13,468 bases of DNA from Streptomyces griseus (lineage in GTDB: Bacteria; Bacteroidota; Bacteroidia; Chitinophagales; Chitinophagaceae). Below, piece by piece: positions 6,087 through 13,468 of this stretch; position 1 is the stretch's first letter, and each line of letters opens with the position of its first letter. The notes below the pieces were generated by a model. The model worked only from the letters and a program-made list of their open reading frames with translations, was not told where the DNA came from and did no database searches. A program made the position numbers and the translations under genes. The stretch is from NCBI GenBank assembly GCA_943323705.2, contig CALPIT020000045.1:1-13468 (forward strand), in the 5' to 3' direction.

Positions 6087-8864
6087 TTATTTAATGTTGT
6101 ATGAAAATGAAATACTGAAATTGGTACCGTAGTTTCTAGAAATAGCTAACACATCTTTTGAGTTCTTTGAATATGTTTTACTGTTATCGAGATCATGATA
6201 ATATTTAACCTGCAAATTCAGGATATCACTGATATTGATTTTGATTTCTCCTTTTTTATTCAGCACTTTTTTGGCCAATTGAAAATCAAGTAAGGATCTT
6301 GGATTTTCCCAGATATCAGAAACAGCTTCATTACCAACAAATAGAATTCTTCTGCCAATCTGATTGAATAATAAAGTAGTATTCAATCCTAATTTTTCAA
6401 TATCATATTGAATACCGAAATTGACTAAATAAGGACTCTGGCCTTGTAATGGGCGATTAACTGATCCGGACGTATCTTTTACATTGCTGTAGATATAACT
6501 GAAATTGCCACTAATAGTAAAGTGTTTCAAAAAGTTGGTCATATCAAGCTTCTTCCTGAACTCAGCCTCTGCTCCAAATGCAGTAGCGATATCTGTGTTG
6601 AGGATATTGAAAGTATTTGTACCGGGACCTGTTCTGTTGAAATAATATTCAATTGGTTTATCGAAATGTTTGAAGAATACACCGAAGGTAAACAACTCGC
6701 CAGAGCGTGGATACAATTCATAACGGAGATCAATATTCGAAACTTTAGTACGTTGTGCAGATTTGTTACCAACTACCTGTGCACCCAATTCAAAATCATA
6801 GAACGCAAATGGACTCAACTCTCTGAATTCAGGTCTCACAACAGTTTGACTGGCAGCAAAACGTAAATTAGTTTTGTTATTTGCTTTATAGGTAAGGTTT
6901 ATTCCAGGCAAGAAATCCTGAACCAATGTATTCACATGTCTTGGATCTTCTTGTCTAACGCTTCCCACCAATTGATCAAAACTTTCAAAGCGAACGCCCC
7001 AAACCATTCTGAATTTTTCTCCAATCGGATTGTCGAATTGTAAGTATGCGGCATTCATAATAGTGTTGGCCATATAGCGAAATGCATTTCCACTGATTTC
7101 ATCGAACTGAAGTTTATCATTACCGGTTCCGAAATTATCAGCAGCAAAAATTTCATTTGCAGGCAATTGCTTTAATGCGTTGCTGGCAGTGTTGATAAAG
7201 AAAGGACGGCTATCAAACAAACGATCTTTTACTTGAAAAAGATAACCTCCTTTAATAGTATGTTTTTTCCCTTTCCAGTCAAAAGTTTTACTAATATCTG
7301 TTCCGGTGTTATATATGTAATCATTTAAGAAACCATAGAAAATACTTCCGCTTTTTTGTCCTGCTCCTAAGCCCAACAGCGCATAATAAGGAGCTGAAGG
7401 ATCATTACCATCTTGCGTATAAAATAAACGTCTTTGATCAGGCACATATTGATCCAAAATATTGAAACCTCCATACCATTTGAAGCGTACATTGTGTTTG
7501 CTGATATTGTGCTCACCAACAACTTGAGTATTGAAGAACACATTTTCTTTAAAGCCAATTTCAGTAGCTCTTACTCTATCCCCGTTGCCGCCACCACTAA
7601 TGATATAATCTCTTCCATCATACCTGTCTACAACCGAATTACTTGTATTTACGTTGATTAGATTTTTAAAAGAAACTTTATTATTGTTATTAAACTGAAT
7701 AGTTACGTTTGCCAAACCACCCATTAAGATTTCCTTGTTGTACTTTTTGTTTTCATAAGTCAACTCAACGTCACCGTTATTATTTGCAATAAACACGTTA
7801 TTGAAAGGTGTAATCTTGTTGCTGCTGTTGTAAGTGATGGCGAAAATACCGGCAACTTTTTTTCCGAAAATCCTTGTATTTCCGCCTCCATTTAATTGAA
7901 GGGTAGCATTGAGCGGAGCACTGCTTGCTATGGGTGTCCAATTGTTCCGAAATTGTTTGCCATAAGCTGTTTTTTCATTAGAGCTCAATTGGCTGAAAGC
8001 ATAACGCAAAGGTAAATCTGATGGCAAAGCTCTTGTACCGTCATCAATGCCGAGAAAGTCAAAACTTCCTCCTTCTGCTTGAAGAAATGTTCTGCCAAGG
8101 GTATTGCTGTTGAAGCCGGTTCCTAATTGGATATTAAAGAAGCTAGAAGAAGGCACATCTTTTGTTTGCACTTGAACCAATCCTCCTGCCCACTCGCCCG
8201 GCAATTCCGGAACAAATGTTTTATTCATCACGATATTATCGATCATGGCAGCAGGAAAAATATCAAAACTAAAAGTCTTTCTATCGGGTTCGGTGCTACT
8301 CAATAAAATTCCGTTCAACATGGCCTGATTGTAACGATCGCTTAATCCTCTTACCACTAGATATTTTCCTTCTTGAACCGATGTCCCCGGCACTCTTTTT
8401 AAAATTTCGCCGGTATTTTTATCCGGGCTTCTTCTAATGGCTTCGGCGCTAATAACCTGAGCCACAACGGAAGTGTTTTTTTGTAACGCAATCAATGAAT
8501 TGGTTGATTCTTTTCTTACAGAAGATCTTACCTCAACAGCAATTTCAGTTTTTTTAGCTTGTTCCAAAACAATATCAACAGATAAAGTTTGGTTAGGAAC
8601 AGGCTGTACATCGTCAAGAATTTTTGTTTTGTACCCTACTGCAGAAATTTTTAAAGTATATTTCTTTGCAGCATCGAGATTGACATTATATCTGCCATCA
8701 ACATCCGCAGCTATAGTAATATTTTTTTCTGGAATTTGAATAGTAACAGATGCAATTCGAGATCCAGTTGAAGCATCAGTAATTTTTCCTTCGATTTTTC
8801 CGGTTTGGGAGAATGAGAGTAATGTATGTAGCAATAGTGCCACGCTTAGCAAATAGCGTTTCAT
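6087..8864 (-). CDS. TonB-dependent outer-membrane receptor with N-terminal carboxypeptidase-like domain
   Basis: This 925-residue protein has a signal peptide (1-20, LLSFSQ). A carboxypeptidase regulatory-like beta-sandwich follows at about 22-101 (GKIEGKITDASTGSRIASV ... GRYNVNL ... SAVGYKTK). The plug domain spans about 125-240, with RRSPDKNTGEILKRVPGTSV and VRGLSDRYN. The remainder is a long beta-barrel rich in alternating aromatic and polar strands, ending FSISFSYNIK. Such receptors import scarce ligands across the outer membrane with energy from TonB-ExbBD. AAGGAA (8868-8873, minus strand) three bases before the start may serve as a ribosome site. It is the first gene of an operon with the lipoprotein. 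Five 11-bp-spaced hexamers lie 49-98 bp upstream, pointing to a PhoB/OmpR-type regulator. Phosphate-related control is inferred from those boxes and the divergent Pit genes; the ligand itself cannot be read from the sequence. Confidence 0.95.
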   Translation of the reverse strand: MKRYLLSVALLLHTLLSFSQTGKIEGKITDASTGSRIASVTIQIPEKNITIAADVDGRYNVNLDAAKKYTLKISAVGYKTKILDDVQPVPNQTLSVDIVLEQAKKTEIAVEVRSSVRKESTNSLIALQKNTSVVAQVISAEAIRRSPDKNTGEILKRVPGTSVQEGKYLVVRGLSDRYNQAMLNGILLSSTEPDRKTFSFDIFPAAMIDNIVMNKTFVPELPGEWAGGLVQVQTKDVPSSSFFNIQLGTGFNSNTLGRTFLQAEGGSFDFLGIDDGTRALPSDLPLRYAFSQLSSNEKTAYGKQFRNNWTPIASSAPLNATLQLNGGGNTRIFGKKVAGIFAITYNSSNKITPFNNVFIANNNGDVELTYENKKYNKEILMGGLANVTIQFNNNNKVSFKNLINVNTSNSVVDRYDGRDYIISGGGNGDRVRATEIGFKENVFFNTQVVGEHNISKHNVRFKWYGGFNILDQYVPDQRRLFYTQDGNDPSAPYYALLGLGAGQKSGSIFYGFLNDYIYNTGTDISKTFDWKGKKHTIKGGYLFQVKDRLFDSRPFFINTASNALKQLPANEIFAADNFGTGNDKLQFDEISGNAFRYMANTIMNAAYLQFDNPIGEKFRMVWGVRFESFDQLVGSVRQEDPRHVNTLVQDFLPGINLTYKANNKTNLRFAASQTVVRPEFRELSPFAFYDFELGAQVVGNKSAQRTKVSNIDLRYELYPRSGELFTFGVFFKHFDKPIEYYFNRTGPGTNTFNILNTDIATAFGAEAEFRKKLDMTNFLKHFTISGNFSYIYSNVKDTSGSVNRPLQGQSPYLVNFGIQYDIEKLGLNTTLLFNQIGRRILFVGNEAVSDIWENPRSLLDFQLAKKVLNKKGEIKINISDILNLQVKYYHDLDNSKTYSKNSKDVLAISRNYGTNFSISFSYNIK

Positions 8865-8912
8865 GCGTTCCTTAAGTTTGACGCAAAGTGACTACATATA
8901 TATTATTGGAAT

Positions 8913-8962
8913 GTAAACTAAACGTTACCATAATATTACCTTAATGTTACCAAATTGTTAAG
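8913..8962. promoter_or_regulatory. Five 11-bp-spaced hexamer boxes, Pho-box-like operator
   Basis: GTAAAC (8913), GTTACC (8924), ATTACC (8935), GTTACC (8946) and GTTAAG (8957) start exactly 11 bp apart with AT-rich 5-bp spacers. This is one box per helical turn, as for PhoB and PhoP family regulators, which bind direct repeats of 11-bp period. The motif differs from the E. coli consensus but resembles the TTAAC-type boxes of other phyla. On the minus strand the boxes read GGTAAC and lie just upstream of the TonB receptor. Confidence 0.7.
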
Positions 8963-9188
8963 CGATTTCTAATCGACAGCTTTATTATCTTCTTAAACTC
9001 AATGCTACATTGAATTACAGCACATCTTCAATATTTTGTAGATGAAAATTGATGTTGTTATGATTGTTAAGAAACTGACTTAAAAACGACTAAATATGAA
9101 TAAAATAGAGTTTCTTAGCGGAGTTTTTGAAGATTAAATTGTTCATTATAAATTAATAGTAGAATAATCGAGCCGAAAACTAAAATTC

Positions 9189-9196
9189 TATTTTTG
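9189..9196 (+). promoter_or_regulatory. Bacteroidota-type -7 element for the phosphate-uptake genes
   Basis: TATTTTTG matches the TAnnTTTG -7 consensus of the Bacteroidota primary sigma factor. It ends 17 bp before the ATG at 9214, implying a very short leader. I found no TTTG or TTG at the usual 17-23 bp upstream distance, so the call rests on the -7 element alone. Confidence 0.4.
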
Positions 9197-9213
9197 CATT
9201 AAATATTACTAAT

Positions 9214-9861
9214 ATGGCTTTTAACACAATTCTAAAGATTTTTCTTCCCAAAGACAGGGTATTTTACCAGCTATTTGAAAACGTATCGGAAGTACTTGTA
9301 AAAATGGGTGCAAAATTAAAAGAAGTTGTCATTGAACCTGATTTTGAACAGCGCGCTAAACTGATTAAAGAAGTAGAAGATATGGAGCATATCAATGATG
9401 ATTACACGCACCAGATATTTACTGAACTCGGTAAAAATTTTATTACTCCTTTCGACAGAGAAGATATTCACTATCTAGCTACTTCTTTAGATGATATCGC
9501 TGATTACATATATGCTTCTGCAAAAAAGATAAATTTTTATCATGTAGATCCAAATGATATTGGCATTCAAAAAATGGCCGACCTTATTGCTTTAGGATGC
9601 ATTCAGGTACACAAGGCCGTTACTGAATTGCGTAACATGAAAAACATGCGTCAAATCACTGATGCACTAGTTGCCATTAACAGTATCGAAAACCAAGGAG
9701 ATGATATTTTCGACATGAGCATTGAAAGGCTTTTCGCAACAGAACCTGACGCGAAAGAAGTAATCAAGAAAAGAGAAATTTATCAGATTATGGAAATTGT
9801 GACTGATAAATGTGAAGATGCGGCTAATGTCATTGAATCAATTATCATCAAGTACGCGTAA
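9214..9861 (+). CDS. PhoU-like Pit accessory protein (DUF47 family)
   Basis: This soluble, largely alpha-helical protein of 215 residues has the usual length for DUF47/PhoU-like proteins encoded beside Pit permeases. Diagnostic features are the acidic helix EVEDMEHINDDYTHQIF (53-69) and FITPFDREDIHYL (76-88) followed by LDDIADYI (92-99). The Asp/Glu pattern in this family binds metal ions. A second helical bundle at about 115-213 repeats the fold, with DDIFDMS and ending DKCEDAANVIESIIIKYA. It precedes the Pit permease by 47 bp on the same strand, the standard pairing. It is thought to restrain or regulate the transporter at the inner face of the membrane. The start is supported by the -7 element just upstream. 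Confidence 0.93.
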   Translation: MAFNTILKIFLPKDRVFYQLFENVSEVLVKMGAKLKEVVIEPDFEQRAKLIKEVEDMEHINDDYTHQIFTELGKNFITPFDREDIHYLATSLDDIADYIYASAKKINFYHVDPNDIGIQKMADLIALGCIQVHKAVTELRNMKNMRQITDALVAINSIENQGDDIFDMSIERLFATEPDAKEVIKKREIYQIMEIVTDKCEDAANVIESIIIKYA

Positions 9862-9908
9862 TCTTAATTCAGGTTTTACAATTCAAGAGTATCTGCCAAA
9901 ATTAATTT

Positions 9909-11126
9909 ATGAGTTTTCTTATCGTCATTATTGCTTTAGCGCTTCTGTTTGATTATATCAACGGATTTCATGATGCGGCTAATTCTATTGCAACCGTTGT
10001 TTCAACTAAAGTATTAACACCTGGACAAGCTGTTGTTTGGGCTGCTTTATTCAATTTTGTTGCTTATTTCATTTTCAAAGATCATGGTGTTGCTAATACA
10101 ATTGCCAAAACAGTAAAGCCTGAAATTGTCTCGGGTCATGAAATGCTGTTGGTTATTTTTTCAGGTTTATTATCAGCTATTTTCTGGAATTTATTTACAT
10201 GGTGGTTTGGCATTCCTTCATCTTCATCGCATGCATTGATTGGTGCTTTTGCTGGTGCAGCCATTGCTTACCGTGGTTTTTCTGCCATCAATTCAGAACC
10301 TATTTTAAAAACGATTTCTTTTATTTTACTTGCTCCAATTATTGGTATGATCATCGCTTTCATCATATCTCTTTGGTTTATTCATTCATTTAAAAAGGGA
10401 TGGATGCCGAAGATTATTGCCCTATTGGTTTTTATAGGTGTTTTTCTTTTCCTCAGAAACAATATGGTTACAGAGCCATCAAAACTTAAAACACATTTTT
10501 CTAGCTATCCCATGCAAATTATTTTCACAGCCTCTAATTTTAAATGGCTGTTACTATCTGGGATACTTGTTATCATGGCTAGTTTTACATTGTTTTTAAA
10601 CGGACTTAATGCCCATAATGCCAACGCATGGTTTAAGAGATTGCAACTAGTTTCATCGGCGGCTTTCAGTATTGGTCATGGTGGTAATGATGCTCAAAAA
10701 GTAATGGGTATTATCATGGCAGCGCTCATAGCATATGATCCAAGTATTTATAGCCTTGATCACATGGTTTGGTGGGTTCCACTGGCTTGTTATGCAGCCA
10801 TTGCATTGGGTACCATGAGTGGTGGCTGGAAGATTGTAAAAACGATGGGGACCAAAATCACGAAAGTAACCCCCTTTGAAGGTGTTGCCGCTGAAACAGC
10901 CGGTGCCATTACCCTATTTTTAACTGAAGCATTGAAAATACCTGTAAGTACTACGCACACCATTACCGGTTCAATAATTGGTGTTGGTGCTACCAAGCGT
11001 TTGTCGGCAGTAAGATGGGGCGTAACGGTTAATCTTTTGTGGGCCTGGATTCTAACAATTCCTATCAGTGGTTTGTTAGCAGCAATATTTTATTTAATTG
11101 CACATTATTTTTACCCTCACTTGTAA
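9909..11126 (+). CDS. pit: Low-affinity inorganic phosphate transporter, Pit/PHO4 family
   Basis: This 405-residue inner-membrane protein has about ten or more hydrophobic segments. It carries the duplicated family signature: NGFHDAANSIATVVSTKVL in the first half (18-36) and GHGGNDAQKVMG in the second (256-267). The paired serine-rich motifs GIPSSSSHALIGA (101-113) and IPVSTTHTITGSIIG (344-358) are also present. Pit proteins import phosphate, usually as a metal-phosphate complex, using the proton gradient; the SLC20 branch uses sodium. The gene follows the PhoU-like accessory gene and is almost certainly co-transcribed with it. Both halves are intact and no frameshift is seen. Confidence 0.96.
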   Translation: MSFLIVIIALALLFDYINGFHDAANSIATVVSTKVLTPGQAVVWAALFNFVAYFIFKDHGVANTIAKTVKPEIVSGHEMLLVIFSGLLSAIFWNLFTWWFGIPSSSSHALIGAFAGAAIAYRGFSAINSEPILKTISFILLAPIIGMIIAFIISLWFIHSFKKGWMPKIIALLVFIGVFLFLRNNMVTEPSKLKTHFSSYPMQIIFTASNFKWLLLSGILVIMASFTLFLNGLNAHNANAWFKRLQLVSSAAFSIGHGGNDAQKVMGIIMAALIAYDPSIYSLDHMVWWVPLACYAAIALGTMSGGWKIVKTMGTKITKVTPFEGVAAETAGAITLFLTEALKIPVSTTHTITGSIIGVGATKRLSAVRWGVTVNLLWAWILTIPISGLLAAIFYLIAHYFYPHL

Positions 11127-11182
11127 AAATATAACCATAAAGATTCGACTGCTATCATTGTTTTTTCCTTTCTTTGCGCTGA

Positions 11183-11204
11183 GAAATATTTAAAAAAATA
11201 TTTC
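11183..11204 (+). terminator. Possible weak terminator hairpin after the Pit gene
   Basis: GAAATATTT (11183-11191) and AAATATTTC (11196-11204) form a perfect 9-bp stem with an AAAA loop, 57 bp after the Pit stop codon. The stem is almost all A-T, and the nearest T-run (CTTTTTG) lies a few bases further on. Termination would therefore be weak at best. It may instead be a leader element of the following epimerase gene. Confidence 0.35.
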
Positions 11205-11244
11205 GATTGCTTTTTGTACTTGCTCTATTAAAGTCATTGAAAAA

Positions 11245-12273
11245 ATGAAAAAAATTCTTGTAACAGGCGGTTGTGGTTTTATTGGGTCTCATACAATTGT
11301 GGATTTGATTCAACACGGCTATGAAGTAATTTCCGCTGATAATAACAGCCGCAGCAATCCAGAAATTTTAAATGGTGTTGAAAAGATTATCGGAAGAAAA
11401 ATCAAAAATTACAATGTAGATCTTTGCGTATTTGATGACACCCATGCCATCTTTCAAGAAAATCCCGATATCATCGGTATCATACATTTTGCCGCTTACA
11501 AGGCTGTAGGAGAATCTGTTGAAAACCCACTTCTCTATTATGATAACAATCTGAATTCTTTAATTCATATTCTTCGTTGTTGTGAAGAATTTGCAGTTCC
11601 TAATTTTGTATTTTCTTCTTCATGTACAGTATATGGCAATCCGGACAGCAGTCCAGTAACAGAAGATTCACCAATGAAGAAAGCGGAATCTCCTTATGGT
11701 TCTACCAAGCAAATGGGAGAGGAAATTGTGCAACAAACCGCCAACAGTAATCATATTCAATCCATTTTGTTAAGATATTTCAATCCGGTTGGAGCGCATC
11801 CTTCAGGAGAAATCGGTGAAATTCCTATTGGCCGACCAGCCAATTTGGTACCGGCCATTACACAAACTGCGATTGGCAAGTTGCCGCAAATGCAAGTTTA
11901 CGGTAACGATTATCCGACAAGAGATGGCTCTTGTGTAAGAGACTATATTCACGTATCAGATATCGCTCACGCACACACGCTGGCATTGGATTATCTTATC
12001 GCTGAAAAAAATAAATCAAATTGCGAAATATTCAACCTAGGTACCGGTAACGGATACACGGTACTTGAGGTTATCCATACATTTGAAAAAGTAAGCCAAC
12101 AAAAATTAAATTACACAATTGCCGGGCGCAGAGCAGGAGACATCATCGGCATTTTTGCAAACAACGAAAAAGCAAAACAGGTTTTAGGGTGGGTTCCTGC
12201 TTACAACCTCGATGACATGATGCTTACCGCATGGAACTGGGAAAAAAAATTAGCAAACAAAAACTTTATATAA
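11245..12273 (+). CDS. galE: UDP-glucose 4-epimerase
   Basis: This 342-residue NAD-dependent epimerase interconverts UDP-glucose and UDP-galactose (or the N-acetyl forms) in the cytoplasm, feeding polysaccharide and glycoprotein synthesis. The length is close to the E. coli enzyme (338). The nucleotide-binding motif TGGCGFIGSH is at 7-16 and Asp32 lies in SADNNSRS. The catalytic Ser is in FSSSCTVYG (Ser126), and the Tyr/Lys pair is in SPYGSTK (Tyr151, Lys155). RYFNPVGAHPSGEIGE (177-192) and RDYIHVSDIAHAH (232-244) are typical GalE substrate-side segments. The transketolase gene follows 5 bp after the stop, so the two are co-transcribed. All catalytic residues are present. Exact sugar specificity cannot be set from sequence alone. 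Confidence 0.95.
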   Translation: MKKILVTGGCGFIGSHTIVDLIQHGYEVISADNNSRSNPEILNGVEKIIGRKIKNYNVDLCVFDDTHAIFQENPDIIGIIHFAAYKAVGESVENPLLYYDNNLNSLIHILRCCEEFAVPNFVFSSSCTVYGNPDSSPVTEDSPMKKAESPYGSTKQMGEEIVQQTANSNHIQSILLRYFNPVGAHPSGEIGEIPIGRPANLVPAITQTAIGKLPQMQVYGNDYPTRDGSCVRDYIHVSDIAHAHTLALDYLIAEKNKSNCEIFNLGTGNGYTVLEVIHTFEKVSQQKLNYTIAGRRAGDIIGIFANNEKAKQVLGWVPAYNLDDMMLTAWNWEKKLANKNFI

Positions 12274-12278
12274 TCAAA

Positions 12279-13235
12279 ATGTTATCATCAATACAATCAA
12301 CAGGAAACAAGGATACAAGAAGCGGTTTCGGTGACGGAATTTTAGAAGCTGCCAGAGAAAATGAAAATATCATTGCACTAACTGCAGACTTAGCGGGTTC
12401 TTTAAAACTAAATGGCTTTATCAAAGAATTTCCTGAAAGGTTTGTTCAATGTGGTATTGCAGAAGCAAATATGATTGGAGTTGCTGCAGGATTAACTATT
12501 GGCGGTAAAATTCCATTTACTACAACATTTGCTAATTTTTCTACAGGAAGAGTTTATGATCAAATCAGACAAAGCGTTGTTTACAGCGGAAAAAACGTAA
12601 AAATTTGTGCCTCTCACGCTGGACTTACTTTGGGTGAAGACGGCGCTACCCATCAGATTCTTGAAGATATCGGTATGATGAAAATGCTTCCTGGAATGAC
12701 GGTCATTGTTCCTGCTGATTATAACCAAACAAAAGCGGCGACCAAAGCTATTGCCAAATTCGAAGGACCGGTTTATCTGCGTTTCGGTCGTCCGGTTTGG
12801 CCGATTTTTACAAAAGAAGAAGATTTTGTAATTGGAAAAGCACAGGTTTTACATGAAGGAAATGATGTTTCCATTTTTGCCTGTGGTCATATGGTATGGC
12901 TTGCAGTAGAAGCCGCAAGAATACTTGAAAATAAAGGCATTACAGCAGATGTTATAAATATTCACACCATCAAACCTATTGATAAAGACGCCGTTTTGAA
13001 ATCCATTCAAAAAACTGGATGTGCTGTTTCTGCTGAAGAACATAACATTATCGGTGGATTGGGAGATTCTATTGCTCAAATTGCAGCCACATCTTTCCCG
13101 GTACCTCAGGAGTTTATTGGTACAAAAGATACTTTTGGCGAAAGTGGAAAACCTGCAGAATTACTAGTAAAATACGGGTTGGATGCGGCGAATATTGCGG
13201 CGGCGGCTGAACGTGCGATAGGGAGGAAGAAGTAG
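12279..13235 (+). CDS. Transketolase, C-terminal subunit
   Basis: This 318-residue protein corresponds to the C-terminal half of transketolase (pyrimidine-binding plus C-terminal domains), a split form common in Bacteroidota. CGIAEANMIGVAAGL (58-72) contains Glu62, the likely thiamine-diphosphate-activating glutamate. Also seen are SHAGLTLGEDGATHQ (112-126), LRFGRP (167-172) and DTFGESGKPAELLVKYGL (284-301). With a separate N-terminal thiamine-diphosphate subunit it would transfer two-carbon units in the pentose phosphate pathway. I chose ATG 12279, five bases after the galE stop. An in-frame ATG at 12231 would overlap galE and add 16 residues (MELGKKISKQ...) that look unlike the family. No N-terminal subunit gene is in the window. 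A related 1-deoxyxylulose-5-phosphate synthase-like or pyruvate dehydrogenase beta-like role is less likely. Confidence 0.93.
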   Translation: MLSSIQSTGNKDTRSGFGDGILEAARENENIIALTADLAGSLKLNGFIKEFPERFVQCGIAEANMIGVAAGLTIGGKIPFTTTFANFSTGRVYDQIRQSVVYSGKNVKICASHAGLTLGEDGATHQILEDIGMMKMLPGMTVIVPADYNQTKAATKAIAKFEGPVYLRFGRPVWPIFTKEEDFVIGKAQVLHEGNDVSIFACGHMVWLAVEAARILENKGITADVINIHTIKPIDKDAVLKSIQKTGCAVSAEEHNIIGGLGDSIAQIAATSFPVPQEFIGTKDTFGESGKPAELLVKYGLDAANIAAAAERAIGRKK

Positions 13236-13295
13236 GGAGTGGATGCTGGATAGGCTGGATACTAGATGCTGGATACTAGATATCACGTCTTCTCA

Positions 13296-13321
13296 GTAAT
13301 GTCTCCTGAAAGGGACGTTAC
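13296..13321 (+). other. Core hairpin 1 of minisatellite copy B
   Basis: GTAATGTCTC (13296-13305) pairs with GGGACGTTAC (13312-13321) around CTGAAA, giving 10 pairs with two G-T wobbles. The second pair is T-A, where the other two cores have C-G: both sides changed and pairing was kept. Confidence 0.65.
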
Positions 13322-13392
13322 GTTGGATAGGCTGGATGGGCTGGATGGGCTAGATAGGATGGATACTAGATGCTGGATAACCCTACTTCTTA

Positions 13393-13418
13393 GCAATGTC
13401 TCCTGAAAGGGACGTTGC
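13393..13418 (+). other. Core hairpin 2 of minisatellite copy B
   Basis: GCAATGTCTC (13393-13402) pairs with GGGACGTTGC (13409-13418) around CTGAAA, again 10 pairs. It differs from the copy A hairpin only by an A for G in the 3' arm, which turns a T-G wobble into a T-A pair. Confidence 0.65.
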
Positions 13419-13468
13419 GTTGGATGGGCTGGATGGGCTAGATACTAGATGCTGGATACTAGATGCTG

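Larger units (their letters stand above)
8865..9213. other. Divergent control region between the TonB receptor and phosphate-uptake genes
   Basis: This 349-bp AT-rich region separates the two divergent transcription units. It contains the 11-bp-spaced box array close to the receptor and a -7-like element close to the PhoU-like gene. The middle part, about 8970-9180, shows no further motif or gene that I can support. Confidence 0.75.
13236..13468 (+). repeat. TGGAT minisatellite with two conserved cores, copy B (runs off window)
   Basis: The array begins directly after the transketolase TAG stop and continues to the window edge. Units are TGGATGC, TGGATAC, TAGATAC and 9-bp TGGATGGGC or TGGATAGGC. 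Two cores, at about 13281-13321 and 13379-13418, match the core of copy A closely and lie 97 bp apart, so core plus flanking units has itself been tandemly duplicated. Orientation relative to the plus strand is the same as in copy A. No terminator for the galE-transketolase transcript is seen before the edge. Confidence 0.92.

Noticed and set aside
6522..6866. Open frames on either strand within the TonB receptor gene
   Set aside because: They are shadows of the barrel-coding frame; their composition and lack of motifs argue against real genes.
12231..12278. Upstream ATG start for the transketolase subunit
   Set aside because: It overlaps the galE coding end, and the added residues are a frame-shifted reading of galE. 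ATG 12279 fits the family start.
13236..13468. CRISPR-like reading of the cores separated by variable sequence
   Set aside because: The intervening sequence is itself made of short TGGAT units rather than unique spacers, and no cas gene is present.

Overview
The window looks like a chromosomal segment of an AT-rich member of the Bacteroidota. The clues are a TonB-dependent receptor with an N-terminal carboxypeptidase-like domain paired with a beta-helix-type lipoprotein, a secreted Cys/Trp repeat protein whose signal peptide ends in ANA|Q, a transketolase encoded as a separate C-terminal half, mostly absent Shine-Dalgarno sequences, and a TAnnTTTG-type -7 element. A Chitinophagaceae-like organism is plausible, but that is a guess.

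Layout. Bases 1-2745 (minus) hold the first 915 codons of a large secreted protein: signal peptide, beta-propeller-like half, Ig-like segment, then tandem 49-residue repeats (147-bp period) running off the window edge. Bases 2746-3454 carry no gene but many inverted repeats. A divergent PAP2-type membrane protein lies at 3455-4147 (minus). Bases 4148-4654 hold two intrinsic terminators facing leftward, a direct repeat, and a minisatellite with a hairpin core. Next comes a two-gene minus-strand operon: TonB-dependent receptor (6087-8864) followed by the lipoprotein (4655-6064). Divergently from it run a PhoU-like Pit accessory protein (9214-9861) and a Pit phosphate permease (9909-11126), then UDP-glucose 4-epimerase (11245-12273) and a transketolase C-terminal subunit (12279-13235). 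The last 233 bases are a second copy of the minisatellite family.

How it may work together. The PhoU-like/Pit pair imports inorganic phosphate across the inner membrane. The control region between it and the TonB receptor contains five hexamers at exactly 11-bp spacing (8913-8962), the geometry of PhoB/PhoP-type operators. This suggests, but does not prove, that the receptor/lipoprotein operon belongs to a phosphate-starvation response and that the locus joins outer-membrane capture to inner-membrane phosphate uptake.

The least explained item is the dispersed composite repeat: TGGAT-based 7- and 9-bp units around a roughly 40-bp core, three cores in the window. Each core can form a 10-bp hairpin. 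One base pair changes from C-G to T-A between copies, and the G-T wobbles favour folding of plus-strand RNA. I did not recognise it as any named element.
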